Assembly (NCBI RefSeq): GCF_026107415.2
Contig: NZ_JAPCHX010000005.1
Coordinates: forward strand, 124,001 to 188,000
Direction of reading: 5' to 3'
Source: Microbacterium sp. MPKO10
GTDB lineage: Bacteria > Actinomycetota > Actinomycetes > Actinomycetales > Microbacteriaceae
Length of the DNA stretch: 64,000 nucleotides
Notes under the pieces: generated by a model
Told to the model about the DNA's origin: nothing
Databases searched by the model: none
What the model saw: only the letters and a program-made list of their open reading frames with translations
Part shown: positions 1 to 8,870 of the stretch, piece by piece
How the letters are laid out: every line of letters starts with the position of its first letter
How positions within the stretch are numbered: position 1 is the first letter of the stretch
Made by a program: the position numbers and the translations under genes

Positions 1-238
1 ACCAGGGGAAGCCCTGCGGCTCGGCGCGTTCCCCTGTGCCCGGGTAGCGGGCGATGAAGTCCTCGACTCCGGGAATCTGGCGCAACCCGACGCCGATGCC
101 GACAACGACGAGAAGCAGAATGGCGACGGCGGGAATCGTCCAGATGAGGTTCAGCCACCGACGTCCGGTTCGCAGCCGCGGAAAGTGCGCGCGCTTGTCT
201 TCGGCCTCGGGCCGGCCGGCGGTCTCAGGGGTCGTCAC
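1..238 (-). CDS. N-terminal part of a membrane protein, possibly cytochrome b561-like
   Basis: Reverse-strand reading frame that begins at a GTG (236-238) and runs off the left edge, so only about 79 residues are visible. After a short polar start rich in charged residues (FPRLRTGRRWLNLIW) there is one strong hydrophobic segment (about residues 38-52, AVAILLLVVVGIGVG), then a loop containing RQIPGVEDFIARYPGTG. This layout resembles the N-terminus of actinobacterial cytochrome b/b6-domain membrane proteins linked to molybdopterin oxidoreductases, but too little is visible to be sure. It is divergent from the DUF2520 gene, with an 87-bp gap that should hold both promoters. Confidence 0.6.
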   Translation of the reverse strand, partial: MTTPETAGRPEAEDKRAHFPRLRTGRRWLNLIWTIPAVAILLLVVVGIGVGLRQIPGVEDFIARYPGTGERAEPQGFPW

Positions 239-325
239 AGTATCTCCACTGTATCGAGACTGTCTCGAGAACAACCGTTACTCGGGTCACGGCCTTGTCA
301 GCGCGTGCCATGCTTCAATGGGCCT

Positions 326-1102
326 ATGGCGCTCCGGGAATTAGCACACGCAACCGTCACAATCGTCGGGGCCGGGCGCATGGGAACGGCACTCGCGTCT
401 GCCTTGCGCGTGGCAGGCATCATGGTTCAGGGCCCCCTCGAGCACGCGCAGGCGGATGCCGTCGCCGACGGCGCCCTCGGGGAGACAGCCGACATCGTGC
501 TGCTCGCGGTGCCTGACGCCGCCATCGCGAACGTCGCCGGCCGTGTTGCCACTGGCCGACTCGTGGGTCACCTGTCGGGCGCGACGACACTCGATTCTCT
601 GGCACCGCACGAGGCATTCAACATGCACCCGCTGCTCACCGTGACCGGCTCCGGCGATTCATTCGCCGGAGCGAGCGCGGCGATCGCGGGGTCGACGGCA
701 GGGGCGATGCGCACGGCCGAGGCCCTTGCCATGACGCTCGGAATGACGCCCTTCGCGATCGCGGAGACCGACCGTGCCGCCTATCACGCGGCGGCCTCCA
801 TTGCGGCGAACTTCGTGGTGACGATCGAGGGTTTTGCCACAGATATGGCCGCAACCGTCGGAGTGGATCGGCGCGCTCTCGCGCCCCTTGTACGAGCTGC
901 TGTCGAGAAATGGGCCGAGCGGGGAGCAGAGGCTGCGCTCACGGGGCCCGTCGCCCGAGGCGATGACGCCACTGTGCTCGCGCAACGGGATGCTGTCGCC
1001 GCGGCGCTCCCCCATCGACTCCCGCTGTTCGACGCGCTCGTCGCGGCGACGCGTGACCTCGCCGCGTCAGACAAGCCGACAGGCACACGCGGCGATACGT
1101 GA
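326..1102 (+). CDS. DUF2520 / Rossmann-like NAD(P)-binding protein
   Basis: About 258 residues. The start codon at 326 was chosen because the family begins just before the Rossmann glycine motif (VTIVGAGRMGTALASAL, residues 11-27). The N-terminal half has the GxGxxG dinucleotide fold. The C-terminal half (about 140-250) is the helical DUF2520 domain that resembles the dimerisation domain of ketopantoate reductase and pyrroline-5-carboxylate reductase. Members of this family are often encoded beside panC in Actinobacteria, and the pan genes follow here within 2 kb. A role in reducing a pantothenate precursor is therefore an inference from context; no reaction is proven for the family. No strong ribosome-binding site is visible. 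Confidence 0.8.
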   Translation: MALRELAHATVTIVGAGRMGTALASALRVAGIMVQGPLEHAQADAVADGALGETADIVLLAVPDAAIANVAGRVATGRLVGHLSGATTLDSLAPHEAFNMHPLLTVTGSGDSFAGASAAIAGSTAGAMRTAEALAMTLGMTPFAIAETDRAAYHAAASIAANFVVTIEGFATDMAATVGVDRRALAPLVRAAVEKWAERGAEAALTGPVARGDDATVLAQRDAVAAALPHRLPLFDALVAATRDLAASDKPTGTRGDT

Positions 1103-1329
1103 TTCTTTCTCTCGACCGCAGGACCGGTCGGCAGCGGGCCTTCGCAACGCGCGTGCGATCATGCCTCGCTGATTCAGGCACCGTGACGTCAGGCCCGTCA
1201 AGACAGGCCCCCGAAGCGGGCCCTATGAGTCACGCATTGTTGAGCTCCACGGAGCCATGCTGGCTCTCACCCTGCAGTGCTGGGTCTCATCGACTCTTGC
1301 GGGGTCTCGCGAGGCCGCGTTCCGACGCG

Positions 1330-2520
1330 TCAGGAACGAACTGCGAGCGCCGCATCGAGAATCGCGTCTGCCACCTCGTGCTTGGTGCCTGAGGCGCGAG
1401 CACGGACAGCTCCCGCAGCATCCACAACGATGACCTCGTTGTCTGAGGTTCCGAATCCGCGACCCTCATCCACACGGTTTACGGCGACGAGCTCGGCATT
1501 CTTACGTGCGGCCTTGCCCGCGCCCAGGGCGATGAGCTCCTCAGCATCCGACTCGGTTTCGGCGGCAAAGCCCACGAGAACAGGTCTCGGATGCTCGCGC
1601 GCGCCCAGCTCTGCAAGGATGTCCGGATTCTGCGTGAGCTCGATCGTGACGTCGTCGCCCACGGCGTCCTTCTTCATCTTCGTCTCGGCAACGGTCCGCG
1701 GCCGGTAGTCCGAGACGGCGGCGGCCATCACCACAATGTCGGCATCGTCCGCACGTGCGCTCACGGCGTCGCGCAACTCCGCCACCGTGGACACCGCGAC
1801 CGTCTCGATGCCAACGGGCGGTGCGACCTCGAGATTCGCTCCGATCAGCACGACCTCAGCGCCGCGGTCGCGCGCGCTCTCGGCGAGCGCGACGCCCTGC
1901 CTGCCGCTCGAGCGATTGCCGATAAAGCGCACGGGGTCGATGGGTTCACGTGTTCCTCCAGCCGTCACGACGACGGACATGCCGGCCAGGTCGCGCGGGC
2001 CTGTCGCCGCCGACACCGCGGCAACGATGCTCTCGGGGTCGGCGAGCCGACCAACGCCGACATCGCTTCCGGTGAGCTGCCCCGATTCGGGCCAGACGAT
2101 GTGTGCGCCACGATCGGCAAGCGTCGCAATGTTGTGCTGGGTCGCCGGGTTCTGCCACATCTCTGTATGCATCGCGGGGGCGATCACGAGCGGCGCGGTC
2201 GAGGCGAGCACGCTGTTGGTGAGCAGATTGTCGCTGAGGCCGCCCGCGAGCTTGGCGATCGTGTTTGCCGTGGCCGGGGCGATGAGGATCACGTCGGCGC
2301 TCTGGCCGAGAGCGACGTGCTTCACGTCGGCAACGTCGTCGAACAGGTCTGTGGCGATCGGCGTGCGGCTGATGGCCTCAAGCGTGGGCGCGCCAATGAA
2401 CTTCAGAGCCTCTGGGGTGGGGATCACCTGCACGTCGTGGCCTTGCAGCACGAGCGTGCGGATCACTCCCACAACCTTGTAGGCGGCGATCCCGCCGCAT
2501 ACTCCCACGACGATTCTCAT
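1330..2520 (-). CDS. coaBC: CoaBC: phosphopantothenoylcysteine decarboxylase / phosphopantothenate-cysteine ligase
   Basis: Bifunctional cytoplasmic enzyme that joins cysteine to 4'-phosphopantothenate (CoaB) and decarboxylates the product (CoaC) on the way to CoA. The N-terminal half is the flavoprotein domain, with the G-G-I-A-A-Y-K loop, a candidate catalytic His in the segment ADVKHVALGQSAD, and PAMHTEMW (usual form PAMNxxMW). The C-terminal half starts near VVVTAGGTREPIDPVRFIGN, the nucleotide and phosphopantothenate site of CoaB. The ATG at 2520 is preceded by AGGA eight bases upstream; an in-frame ATG at 2529 overlaps that site and is less likely. It faces away from panD-panB-panC, so most of the CoA branch is encoded together on both strands. 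Confidence 0.95.
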   Translation of the reverse strand: MRIVVGVCGGIAAYKVVGVIRTLVLQGHDVQVIPTPEALKFIGAPTLEAISRTPIATDLFDDVADVKHVALGQSADVILIAPATANTIAKLAGGLSDNLLTNSVLASTAPLVIAPAMHTEMWQNPATQHNIATLADRGAHIVWPESGQLTGSDVGVGRLADPESIVAAVSAATGPRDLAGMSVVVTAGGTREPIDPVRFIGNRSSGRQGVALAESARDRGAEVVLIGANLEVAPPVGIETVAVSTVAELRDAVSARADDADIVVMAAAVSDYRPRTVAETKMKKDAVGDDVTIELTQNPDILAELGAREHPRPVLVGFAAETESDAEELIALGAGKAARKNAELVAVNRVDEGRGFGTSDNEVIVVDAAGAVRARASGTKHEVADAILDAALAVRS

Positions 2521-2737
2521 GTGGTTCATCCTACGCACTGCACGCGCATCTCCAGGCGTCCCGCTGGCGCCCATGCACACCACACGTTGTCGTGCGTGCT
2601 CGGGAAGTCAGAGTCGCAGCCCCGGCCCACGGAGACCATGACACAGAATAGGGGCGCAGAAAATACACGGGATACTCCGCCCTGGGCTGAACGTCACTCT
2701 CGGCAGCATCCCGGAAACCCTCGGTACCATGGCAGAC

Positions 2738-3151
2738 ATGCTTCGAACAGTGCTCACCTCGAAGATCCATCGCGCCACCGTCACCGCGGCCGACCTCGAC
2801 TACGTCGGGTCGATCACGATCGACAGCGAGCTCATGGATGCTTCAGGACTCGCCGACGGCGAAAAGGTCGCCGTTCTCGACATCACGAACGGCGCGCGCC
2901 TCGAGACCTATGTGATCACGGGGCGTCCCGGCGGAGGCGACATCGAGATCAACGGTGCCGCCGCGCACCTCGTGCACCCGGGCGACCTCGTGATCATCGT
3001 CGCCTATGGCCTCGTGAACGAGGAGGAGCTGCAGACGCACCGACCGCGCATCGTCCATGTCGACGCGCTCAATCGCATCACCGGGATCGGCTCGGATGCC
3101 TCGGAACCCGCTCCGGGAAGCGTGCGGTCGGAGGCAGCGGCACATGCCTGA
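2738..3151 (+). CDS. panD: PanD: aspartate 1-decarboxylase proenzyme
   Basis: Makes beta-alanine from L-aspartate for pantothenate synthesis. It is a pyruvoyl enzyme that cleaves itself at a Gly-Ser bond. With the start at 2738 ([16 protein letters not shown]) the YVGS motif places the cleavage at Gly24-Ser25, the canonical numbering, which is why this ATG is preferred over the one at 2729. Lys9 of family numbering and the HRATVT segment are present. The frame is 137 residues, with a short polar tail (after about 115) typical of actinobacterial PanD. It is the first gene of panD-panB-panC; panB starts eight bases before its end, so the two are probably translationally coupled. Confidence 0.95.
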   Translation: MLRTVLTSKIHRATVTAADLDYVGSITIDSELMDASGLADGEKVAVLDITNGARLETYVITGRPGGGDIEINGAAAHLVHPGDLVIIVAYGLVNEEELQTHRPRIVHVDALNRITGIGSDASEPAPGSVRSEAAAHA

Positions 3152-3965
3152 TTCCGCCCCGCGCCCCGCGCGCCGCGTCCGCACACTTGACCTGCAGAAG
3201 GCCAAGCGCGAGGGGCGCCGGTGGGCCATGCTCACCAGCTACGACCAGTACACGGCAGCGCTCTTCGAGCAGTCGGGCGTCGACGCCCTGCTCGTCGGCG
3301 ACTCCGCGTCGAACAATGTCTACGGGCACTCGACGACCCTGCCAGTCACTGTTGACGAGCTGATCCCACTCGCCCGCGCCGTGGCGACATCGGCCTCGCG
3401 CGCGCTAGTCGTCGCCGACCTGCCGTTCGGAAGCTATGAGGTGTCCGCCGAGCAGGCGGTGACCACGGCGATCCGCTTCATGAAGGAGGCGGGCGTCCAC
3501 GCCGTCAAGCTCGAAGGCGGTGCACGCATGGCCGATCGGGTGAAGGCCGTCGTCGACGCCGGCATCCCCGTGATGGCGCACGTCGGGTTCACGCCGCAGA
3601 GCGAGCACGCACTCGGCGGGTACAAAGTGCAGGGCAGAGGCGACGCGGCACAGCAGCTGCTCGACGACGCCCGTGCAGTGACCGAGGCCGGCGCGTTCGC
3701 GGTTGTGCTCGAGATGGTGCCGGCCGAGATCGCCGCCGAGGTCACGCGCGAACTACCGATCCCCACCGTCGGCATCGGAGCAGGTGCCGGGTGCGACGCT
3801 CAGGTTCTGGTGTGGCAAGACATGGCCGGGCTGCGCACTGGCCCCGTCCCCCGATTCGTCAAGCGCTACGCGGATCTCAACCAGGTGCTCGGGGACGCCG
3901 TGCGCGCCTACGTCGACGACGTGGCGTCCGGGGCCTTCCCCGAATCTGAGCGCGATTTCTCGTGA
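3144..3965 (+). CDS. panB: PanB: 3-methyl-2-oxobutanoate hydroxymethyltransferase
   Basis: Adds a hydroxymethyl group from 5,10-methylene-THF to 2-oxoisovalerate, giving ketopantoate. About 273 residues forming a TIM barrel. The Mg-binding [12 protein letters not shown] segment (about residues 50-61), the substrate lysine in VKLEGG, and the [15 protein letters not shown] motif are all visible. The ATG at 3144 has GGAGG nine bases upstream inside the end of panD. The 3' end overlaps the GTG of panC by four bases (GTGA). No ketopantoate reductase gene (panE) is in the window unless the DUF2520 protein fills that role. Confidence 0.96.
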   Translation: MPDSAPRPARRVRTLDLQKAKREGRRWAMLTSYDQYTAALFEQSGVDALLVGDSASNNVYGHSTTLPVTVDELIPLARAVATSASRALVVADLPFGSYEVSAEQAVTTAIRFMKEAGVHAVKLEGGARMADRVKAVVDAGIPVMAHVGFTPQSEHALGGYKVQGRGDAAQQLLDDARAVTEAGAFAVVLEMVPAEIAAEVTRELPIPTVGIGAGAGCDAQVLVWQDMAGLRTGPVPRFVKRYADLNQVLGDAVRAYVDDVASGAFPESERDFS

Positions 3966-4816
3966 CCCGCGTCGTCGACACGGCTGGCCTTGCCCGCTGG
4001 CGTGAGTCGGTGACCGGCTCCGTTGCGCTGGTGCCGACCATGGGCGCCCTGCACGACGGACACCGCCGCCTAATCGCCCGTGCGCACGAGATCGCGGATG
4101 CTGTCGCCATGAGCATCTTCGTCAACCCGCTGCAGTTCGGGCCGGGCGAGGACTTCGAGCGCTACCCGCGCGATCTCGACGCCGACCTCGAGATCTGCCG
4201 TGCCGACGGTGTCGACGTCGTCTTCGCGCCGGACCAGAGCGAGATGTACCCGCGCGAGCCCGAAGTCACGGTGAGCGCCGGGCGCATGGGAACGGTCTTC
4301 GAGGGCGCTGCCCGCCCGGGCCACTTCGACGGCGTCCTCACAGTCGTGGCGAAGCTGTTTCAGAGGGTGCGCCCCGATGTCGCGGTCTTCGGCCAGAAGG
4401 ATGCCCAGCAGCTCGCGCTGGTCGAGCGCCTGGTCACCGATCTCGATCTCGGTGTGCGCATTGACAGCGTTCCGATCGTGCGCGATGCCGACGGTCTCGC
4501 GCTGTCCAGTCGCAATCGATACCTCAGCGCCCGTGAACGCGAAACAGCGCTGGCTCTTCCCCGCGCGATCGAGGCTGCGCGATCAGCGTCCGGAGCGCAA
4601 GCTGCGCAGGATGCTGCACGTGCGACGCTCGCGGACGCCGAGCGACAGCATCCGGAGTTTTCCCTCGATTACGCCACGCTGGTTGACCGCGCAACCTTCA
4701 CCGAGTGCCCGCCCGATTTCCGTGGAGACGCCGTTCTCGTGCTTGCCGCCCGCGTCGGGGCGACGCGCCTCATCGACAACGCGTCGCTCCATTTCGTGGG
4801 ACAGAGTTTGCTCTGA
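3962..4816 (+). CDS. panC: PanC: pantothenate synthetase
   Basis: ATP-dependent ligase that joins D-pantoate and beta-alanine, the last pantothenate step. 284 residues, normal length. The HIGH-type nucleotide motif appears as [10 protein letters not shown] (near residues 25-34), followed by [20 protein letters not shown] and FGQKDAQQ, and the KMSKS-like loop SSRNRYLS. The start is a GTG overlapping the panB stop codon (GTGA), a classic coupled junction, so panD-panB-panC form one operon. Two copies of the GGATGCTG octamer and one CAGCATCC lie inside the gene. Transcription is expected to end at the hairpin at 4861-4904. Confidence 0.97.
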   Translation: MTRVVDTAGLARWRESVTGSVALVPTMGALHDGHRRLIARAHEIADAVAMSIFVNPLQFGPGEDFERYPRDLDADLEICRADGVDVVFAPDQSEMYPREPEVTVSAGRMGTVFEGAARPGHFDGVLTVVAKLFQRVRPDVAVFGQKDAQQLALVERLVTDLDLGVRIDSVPIVRDADGLALSSRNRYLSARERETALALPRAIEAARSASGAQAAQDAARATLADAERQHPEFSLDYATLVDRATFTECPPDFRGDAVLVLAARVGATRLIDNASLHFVGQSLL

Positions 4817-4860
4817 GCGGGGCATCTCAGAGCATTCTTCGTCCTACGAACCGTTCTCAA

Positions 4861-4904
4861 AACGCCTGTGGCACCCCACCAGACGGAGTGGTGCCACAGG
4901 CGTT
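4861..4904. terminator. Bidirectional hairpin terminator between panC and the helicase gene
   Basis: Perfect 15-bp inverted repeat: left arm 4861-4875 (AACGCCTGTGGCACC), right arm 4890-4904, with a 14-base loop. It lies between the converging ends of panC and the helicase gene. On the reverse strand it ends only about ten bases after the helicase stop codon. There is no long T tract, but hairpins like this between convergent genes commonly serve both directions in Actinobacteria. Confidence 0.85.
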
Positions 4905-4914
4905 CGCGCAGTGA

Positions 4915-7176
4915 CTACGCTGTGAGGTCAGCGATCGTCGGGCGGCCCGCTACCTCGTCGACGATGTCGTCGCCGGGAAACGCGTCCACGATCTCGGCGT
5001 CAATCTCCGCGCGCTCGAGCATCTCAGCCATGCGGCGGCGACGGTTACGCGGGATCACGGTGACAACGCGCCCTGTCTTGCCCGCGCGGCCCGTACGACC
5101 CGAACGGTGCAGGTAGGTCTTGTACTCGTCGGGCATGTCGGCCTGGATCACGAGGGTGATGTCATCGACATGGATGCCGCGCGCGGCCACGTCCGTGGCA
5201 ACGAGCACCTTCACTCGCCCCGAGGTCAGTCGCTCGAGGTTGCGCTGGCGACGGCCCTGGCTCAGGTCCCCGTGCAGAGCGACAGCTCGCACTCCAGCAT
5301 CCTCGAGGTCATCGACGAGCTGTTCGGCGTAGGCACGAGTGCGGGTGAAGATCAGCGTCTTCTCATCGCGATCGGCCAGTTCTGTGAGCAGCTGCACCTT
5401 GTCTTCGCGCAGGACGACGAGGACCCGGTGGTCGATGGTTCCCGAGTCTTGATCTTCGCCAGCGACTTCGTGAACGGCCGGCGAGACGAGAAACTCTTTC
5501 ACCAGTGCGGCCACGCCCGTGTCGAGCGTCGCCGAGAACAGCAGCTTCTGGCCCTTCGGTGCGGTCTGGCGCAGGATGCGCTGAACGGGTTCGAGGAACC
5601 CGAGGTCGCACATGTGGTCGGCCTCGTCCAGAACCGACACCTTCACGTCGGACAGGTCGAGACGCCCCTGCTCGATCAGGTCTTCGATGCGTCCCGGGGT
5701 TCCGATGACGATGTCGACGCCGCGCTTGAGCGCGCCGACCTGTCTGGCCTGCGGCACGCCGCCGTAGATCTGAGTCGTGAACAGCCCGACGCTGCGTGCG
5801 ATGGGCTGCACGGTGCGGTCGATCTGGAGTGCGAGCTCACGAGTCGGAGCGAGAATGAGCGCGCGAGGTTTGCGCCCCATTTCGCGCTTCGTCCCGCCCT
5901 TGTTCTCCATCAGCCGCTCCACGAGCGGAGCACCAAACGCGATGGTTTTGCCGCTGCCCGTGCGACCACGGCCGAGAACGTCTTTGCCGGCGAGAACGTC
6001 TGGGATCGTGGCTGCCTGAATCGGGAATGGGGATGCTGCGCCCAGCTCGCCCAGCGTACGCACGATGTTTCCGCCGAGACCCAGATCGCTGAATGTCACA
6101 CCCTCAACGTCTTCCGCCTGAATGGCTTCGGCTTCGAGCCGCTCGAGCACGACGTCGTCCTGGGGCGTGAAACCGTGCTTCCTGTCGCTTCCTGTGAAGG
6201 AGTCCCGGCGTGGGGGACGGTGATCGTCACCGTCGAAACGGCGCTGCGGCCGGTCGGCCCGCTCGTATCGTGACGCGCGATCATGACGATCGAACTGCCC
6301 CCGAGCGCGCTCGTCGCGATGGGTGCGCTGCTGACTGCCAGCGCGGTCCGCGCGATCGAATCGCGGGCGTCGATCATCACGATCGTTGCGCGGAGCACGG
6401 TCATCACGGTCAAAACGCGGCGCGCCATCCTCGCGACGCGGACGGTCGCTGTCAATCCGACGTGTCGAGCGAGCGTCACGATCAGACCGAGAGGGACGGC
6501 CTTCACCGCGGGTGCGGTCGTTGTCGAAGCGATGTTGGGGACGATCGGCGCGGTCGAACCGCGGCTGACGCTCTTCTCGATCGAAGCGCGGTGCGCGGTT
6601 GTCGCGGTCGCTGCGCGGGCGACGTTCATCGCGGTCGAACGAACGGCGCGGGCGCTCATGGCGATCATCGTTCCGACGCTGCGGACGATCATCCCGACCA
6701 AATCGCGACGTATGCCCATCTGCGCCAGACCGGTCGTCGTCAAAGCGACGGTTCGAACGGTCAGCTCGTTCATACCGCGGCGTGCGGTCGTGACGCGCAT
6801 CGTTGTGCCGACGGTCGTCACGGCCCGGGCGGTCGTCATCGAAGCGACGATGATTCGCGCCTCCGCGGTCGAAGCGCGGTGCACGTGCGTCGCGTCGTCC
6901 ACGCTCGTCGTCAAACCGACGCCGCTGCGGGCGATCGTCGTACTGCGGGCGGTGGGCACCGTCACGGCGTTCTGCCGCGCGTTCGGCGCGCTCAGCAGCA
7001 TCCCACCGGTTTTTCTTCGGTCGCTCTTCGGGAGCGCGGTACCCGCGATGACCCGGGCTGCGACTCCCGGGCTTCGGGCCGCCCTTCTTCGCCTGGTGCT
7101 CGCGACGCTTCGCGATGTAGTCGGGATCGAAATTGCGGGCGGGGCGTCCGCCTTGAGGCTTCTTGTTTTTCGGCAT
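4915..7176 (-). CDS. DEAD-box RNA helicase with long Arg/Asp-rich N-terminal extension
   Basis: 753 residues from the ATG at 7176, which has GGAAAG seven bases upstream; an upstream ATG at 7206 has no such site. The helicase core begins near residue 357: Q-motif FPIQAATIP, motif I GRTGSGKT, Ia PTRELALQ, II DEAD, III SAT, then the C-terminal RecA domain with ATDVAARGIHV (motif V) and HRSGRTGRAG (motif VI). It unwinds RNA duplexes in ribosome assembly or mRNA decay. The N-terminal 355 residues are low-complexity, dominated by R, D, F and Q in units such as DRPQRRFDDDR. Such tails bind RNA and can drive condensate formation in other helicases; that role here is inference. Most DEAD-box proteins have much shorter extensions. 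Confidence 0.93.
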   Translation of the reverse strand: MPKNKKPQGGRPARNFDPDYIAKRREHQAKKGGPKPGSRSPGHRGYRAPEERPKKNRWDAAERAERAAERRDGAHRPQYDDRPQRRRFDDERGRRDARAPRFDRGGANHRRFDDDRPGRDDRRHNDARHDRTPRYERADRSNRRFDDDRSGADGHTSRFGRDDRPQRRNDDRHERPRRSFDRDERRPRSDRDNRAPRFDREERQPRFDRADRPQHRFDNDRTRGEGRPSRSDRDARSTRRIDSDRPRREDGAPRFDRDDRAPRNDRDDRRPRFDRADRAGSQQRTHRDERARGQFDRHDRASRYERADRPQRRFDGDDHRPPRRDSFTGSDRKHGFTPQDDVVLERLEAEAIQAEDVEGVTFSDLGLGGNIVRTLGELGAASPFPIQAATIPDVLAGKDVLGRGRTGSGKTIAFGAPLVERLMENKGGTKREMGRKPRALILAPTRELALQIDRTVQPIARSVGLFTTQIYGGVPQARQVGALKRGVDIVIGTPGRIEDLIEQGRLDLSDVKVSVLDEADHMCDLGFLEPVQRILRQTAPKGQKLLFSATLDTGVAALVKEFLVSPAVHEVAGEDQDSGTIDHRVLVVLREDKVQLLTELADRDEKTLIFTRTRAYAEQLVDDLEDAGVRAVALHGDLSQGRRQRNLERLTSGRVKVLVATDVAARGIHVDDITLVIQADMPDEYKTYLHRSGRTGRAGKTGRVVTVIPRNRRRRMAEMLERAEIDAEIVDAFPGDDIVDEVAGRPTIADLTA
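6171..6951 (-). repeat. Degenerate coding repeat specifying the R/D-rich helicase tail
   Basis: The DNA encoding helicase residues of about 75-335 consists of imperfect repeats (recurring codons for FDRxDR, RRFD and RxDRDDR). The bias keeps several other frames open for hundreds of bases on both strands, which creates spurious long antisense reading frames. The repeat units differ in length, so this is a diverged array, not a clean minisatellite. Confidence 0.75.
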
Positions 7177-7521
7177 GGGCGTGCTTTCCGGGTTGTTCTT
7201 ATGCATGAATCAGCAGAACCGCACGCCTTCTCGCGGCGGGATTCTTCACCCGGGCGTTCAGTGGCCGGGACCGTTCACATCGTGTGTGTTCGCTTCTCGT
7301 TCTCGAGAGGAAACCGGCCCAGCAGACTTACAAACCCATCCGCGCCACAAGCGCGGTGTCTAGAGCCGACCTCTCTACTTTAGCCGTGTGCGGCTGAGAA
7401 CAGGCATAGAGAAATATTTCCCCTCCGAGGATCCCCCATATCACCGTGCCGCGGCGTATGGTGACAAACACGTAGTCCCCTACGGGCGGTCACAAGCCGC
7501 CCCAGAGAGAAGGGCAACACA
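7177..7521. other. 345-bp intergenic region: helicase leader and GlsB promoter region
   Basis: No gene is supported here. The helicase mRNA leader contains a 6-bp hairpin at 7340-7356 (CCGCGC, loop CACAA, GCGCGG). Upstream of the GlsB-type gene are two small adjacent hairpins: CGTAG-TCCC-CTACG (about 7471-7484) and GGGCGG-N7-CCGCCC (7484-7502), just before its ribosome-binding site. Both genes encode stress-type products, so structured leaders would be reasonable, but I recognise no known riboswitch or thermosensor. Confidence 0.5.
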
Positions 7522-7794
7522 ATGAATTTCATCGCATTTCTCATTCTCGGACTCATTGCCGGAGCGATCGCCAAGATGATCCTTCCGGGCAAGCAGGGCG
7601 GCGGCTGGATCATGACGCTGATTCTCGGCGTCATCGGCGCCATGCTCGGCGGATGGCTCGGCAATGCGATCTTCGGCGTCGGAGTCGACGAGTTCTGGAG
7701 TCTCTCGAGCTGGCTGCTCGCCATCGGAGGCGCCATCATCGTGCTCCTGATCTGGGGGCTCATCTTCGGGCGCAAGAAGCGTGCCGAGGCATAA
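7522..7794 (+). CDS. GlsB/YeaQ/YmgE-family stress-response membrane protein
   Basis: 90 residues with three hydrophobic segments (about 2-21, 30-52 and 62-85) and the family pattern of glycine-rich membrane helices (FLILGLIAGAIAKMILPGKQ, GVIGAMLGGWLGNAIFG). It ends with a basic tail, GRKKRAEA. In Bacillus-type and enteric relatives these transglycosylase-associated membrane proteins are induced by general or acid stress; the molecular function is unknown. A purine-rich AGAGAAGGG lies upstream of the ATG. It is a single gene followed by a strong hairpin. Confidence 0.9.
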   Translation: MNFIAFLILGLIAGAIAKMILPGKQGGGWIMTLILGVIGAMLGGWLGNAIFGVGVDEFWSLSSWLLAIGGAIIVLLIWGLIFGRKKRAEA

Positions 7795-7809
7795 CATTCT
7801 CTGAACGCG

Positions 7810-7845
7810 GTCGGCCCCGAGATCCGTATGGTTCCCGGGGCCGAC
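7810..7845. terminator. Hairpin terminator between GlsB-type gene and RidA gene
   Basis: Perfect 10-bp inverted repeat GTCGGCCCCG (7810-7819) and CGGGGCCGAC (7836-7845), with a 16-base loop, lying between two converging genes. It is G+C rich without a clear T run and is likely used from both directions. Confidence 0.8.
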
Positions 7846-7897
7846 GTCTGCCTACCCGTGGCTCGAGCCGGCGGGCCGCACCGATCGTTCGTCTGTC

Positions 7898-8308
7898 TCA
7901 GTCGAGCACCGCGTACGCTTCGACTTCGATGAGAACGTCCGGTTCGAAGAGGTAATCAACGCCGATCATCGAGATCGGGGGCAGCGGGGTCGACAGATCG
8001 AGCTCACGCGTCGCACGCTCGAGTCCCTCCATGAACGCGGCATTCTTGTCGACGCTCCAGTCCACGACGAAGAAGCGCAGCCGCACGACGTCAGCAAAGC
8101 TCGCTCCCGCTCCGGCGAGTCCGCGAGCCGTGTTGCTCATTGCCTGCAGCATCTGGCCGATGAGGTCTCCGGTCGCGATGTGCCCGCCGTCAGCATCCCT
8201 CGCGATCTGACCGGCCACATGGACCTGGCGCGATCCCGTGGCAACCGAGACATGGTGATACGGAACGGGCTGGAACATTCCATCCGGGCTGAATGTGTGT
8301 ACGGTCAT
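7898..8308 (-). CDS. RidA-family (YjgF/YER057c/UK114) protein
   Basis: 136 residues from the ATG at 8308, which is preceded by AGGAG five bases upstream. RidA proteins hydrolyse reactive enamine/imine intermediates made by PLP enzymes, releasing ammonia. Family features seen are the HVAGQIARDADG segment, the VVRLRFFVVD strand, and the C-terminal ISMIGVDYLFEPDVLIEVEAYAV. The Arg that binds the carboxylate in canonical RidA (usually in NRP/R near the C-terminus) is not obvious, so this may be one of the Rid subgroups with another substrate. It is divergent from the HxlR regulator with an 81-bp shared promoter region, so regulation by that protein is likely. Confidence 0.9.
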   Translation of the reverse strand: MTVHTFSPDGMFQPVPYHHVSVATGSRQVHVAGQIARDADGGHIATGDLIGQMLQAMSNTARGLAGAGASFADVVRLRFFVVDWSVDKNAAFMEGLERATRELDLSTPLPPISMIGVDYLFEPDVLIEVEAYAVLD

Positions 8309-8332
8309 GACGACTCCTGACGAGTTATGGGA

Positions 8333-8386
8333 ACCTGGTATCTCATGTGTACGTGAGAGCAAAAGAGCACTTCAACGAGACCAGGT
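8333..8386. promoter_or_regulatory. Putative HxlR operator in the RidA/HxlR divergent promoter
   Basis: Two nested dyads lie in the 81-bp divergent region. The inner one is CTCATGTGTACGTGAG (8342-8357), a near-perfect palindrome. The outer arms are ACCTGGT (8333-8339) and ACCAGGT (8380-8386). HxlR-type repressors normally bind such palindromes in the promoter they share with their target; assignment to this regulator is inference from position. Confidence 0.5.
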
Positions 8387-8389
8387 GTC

Positions 8390-8785
8390 ATGACCGAAAC
8401 TGCCCGCACCCCGGCGCCCACTCCACAGGTCACCCCTGAGCACCGCGAACTGCTCGACCAGGTGCTCGATAAATGGTCGCTGCAGATTCTCGACGTCTTG
8501 TGCGAGAGCCCTCGACGTTTCAATGAGCTGCGTCGAGCGATCCCCGCTGTGACCCAGAAGTCACTCACGAGCGCGTTGCGTCGCCTTGAGCGCAACGGAA
8601 TGGTCGATCGCGTCATCGTAAGTACGCGCCCCGTCGCCGTTGAGTATCGCATCGCCGCGCTCGGCACGACCCTGCAGGATTTGATCGATGCGCTCTTGAG
8701 CTGGAGTGCGACGAACCTGGCTGCCGTCAATGACGCACGTGAACGATTTGACGACCAGGCGGATTCTGGCGGAACACCACCGTGA
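8390..8785 (+). CDS. HxlR-family winged-helix transcriptional regulator
   Basis: 131 residues. A winged helix spans about residues 18-105: DKWSLQILDVLCESPRRFNELRRAIPAVTQKSLTSALRRLERNGMVDR, followed by the family wing and the GTTLQDLIDAL segment. Redox-sensing HxlR members have a cysteine just before the first helix; that position has no cysteine here, but C38 (DVLCESP) exists inside the helix region. Divergent from the RidA gene and probably autoregulated through the palindrome at 8342-8357. Confidence 0.9.
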   Translation: MTETARTPAPTPQVTPEHRELLDQVLDKWSLQILDVLCESPRRFNELRRAIPAVTQKSLTSALRRLERNGMVDRVIVSTRPVAVEYRIAALGTTLQDLIDALLSWSATNLAAVNDARERFDDQADSGGTPP

Positions 8786-8870
8786 TCAGCACCCCAGGCA
8801 TGAGACAGGCTGGCCTGTTTCAGACCACGGGGTGATGCCCGAAAGGCACGCGCCGTGACAGGATGCTGGC

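Noticed and set aside
6210-7383. Two long forward reading frames (over 330 codons) opposite the helicase gene
   Set aside because: They mirror the Arg/Asp repeat codons of the helicase tail and have no ribosome-binding site, family signature or sensible composition.
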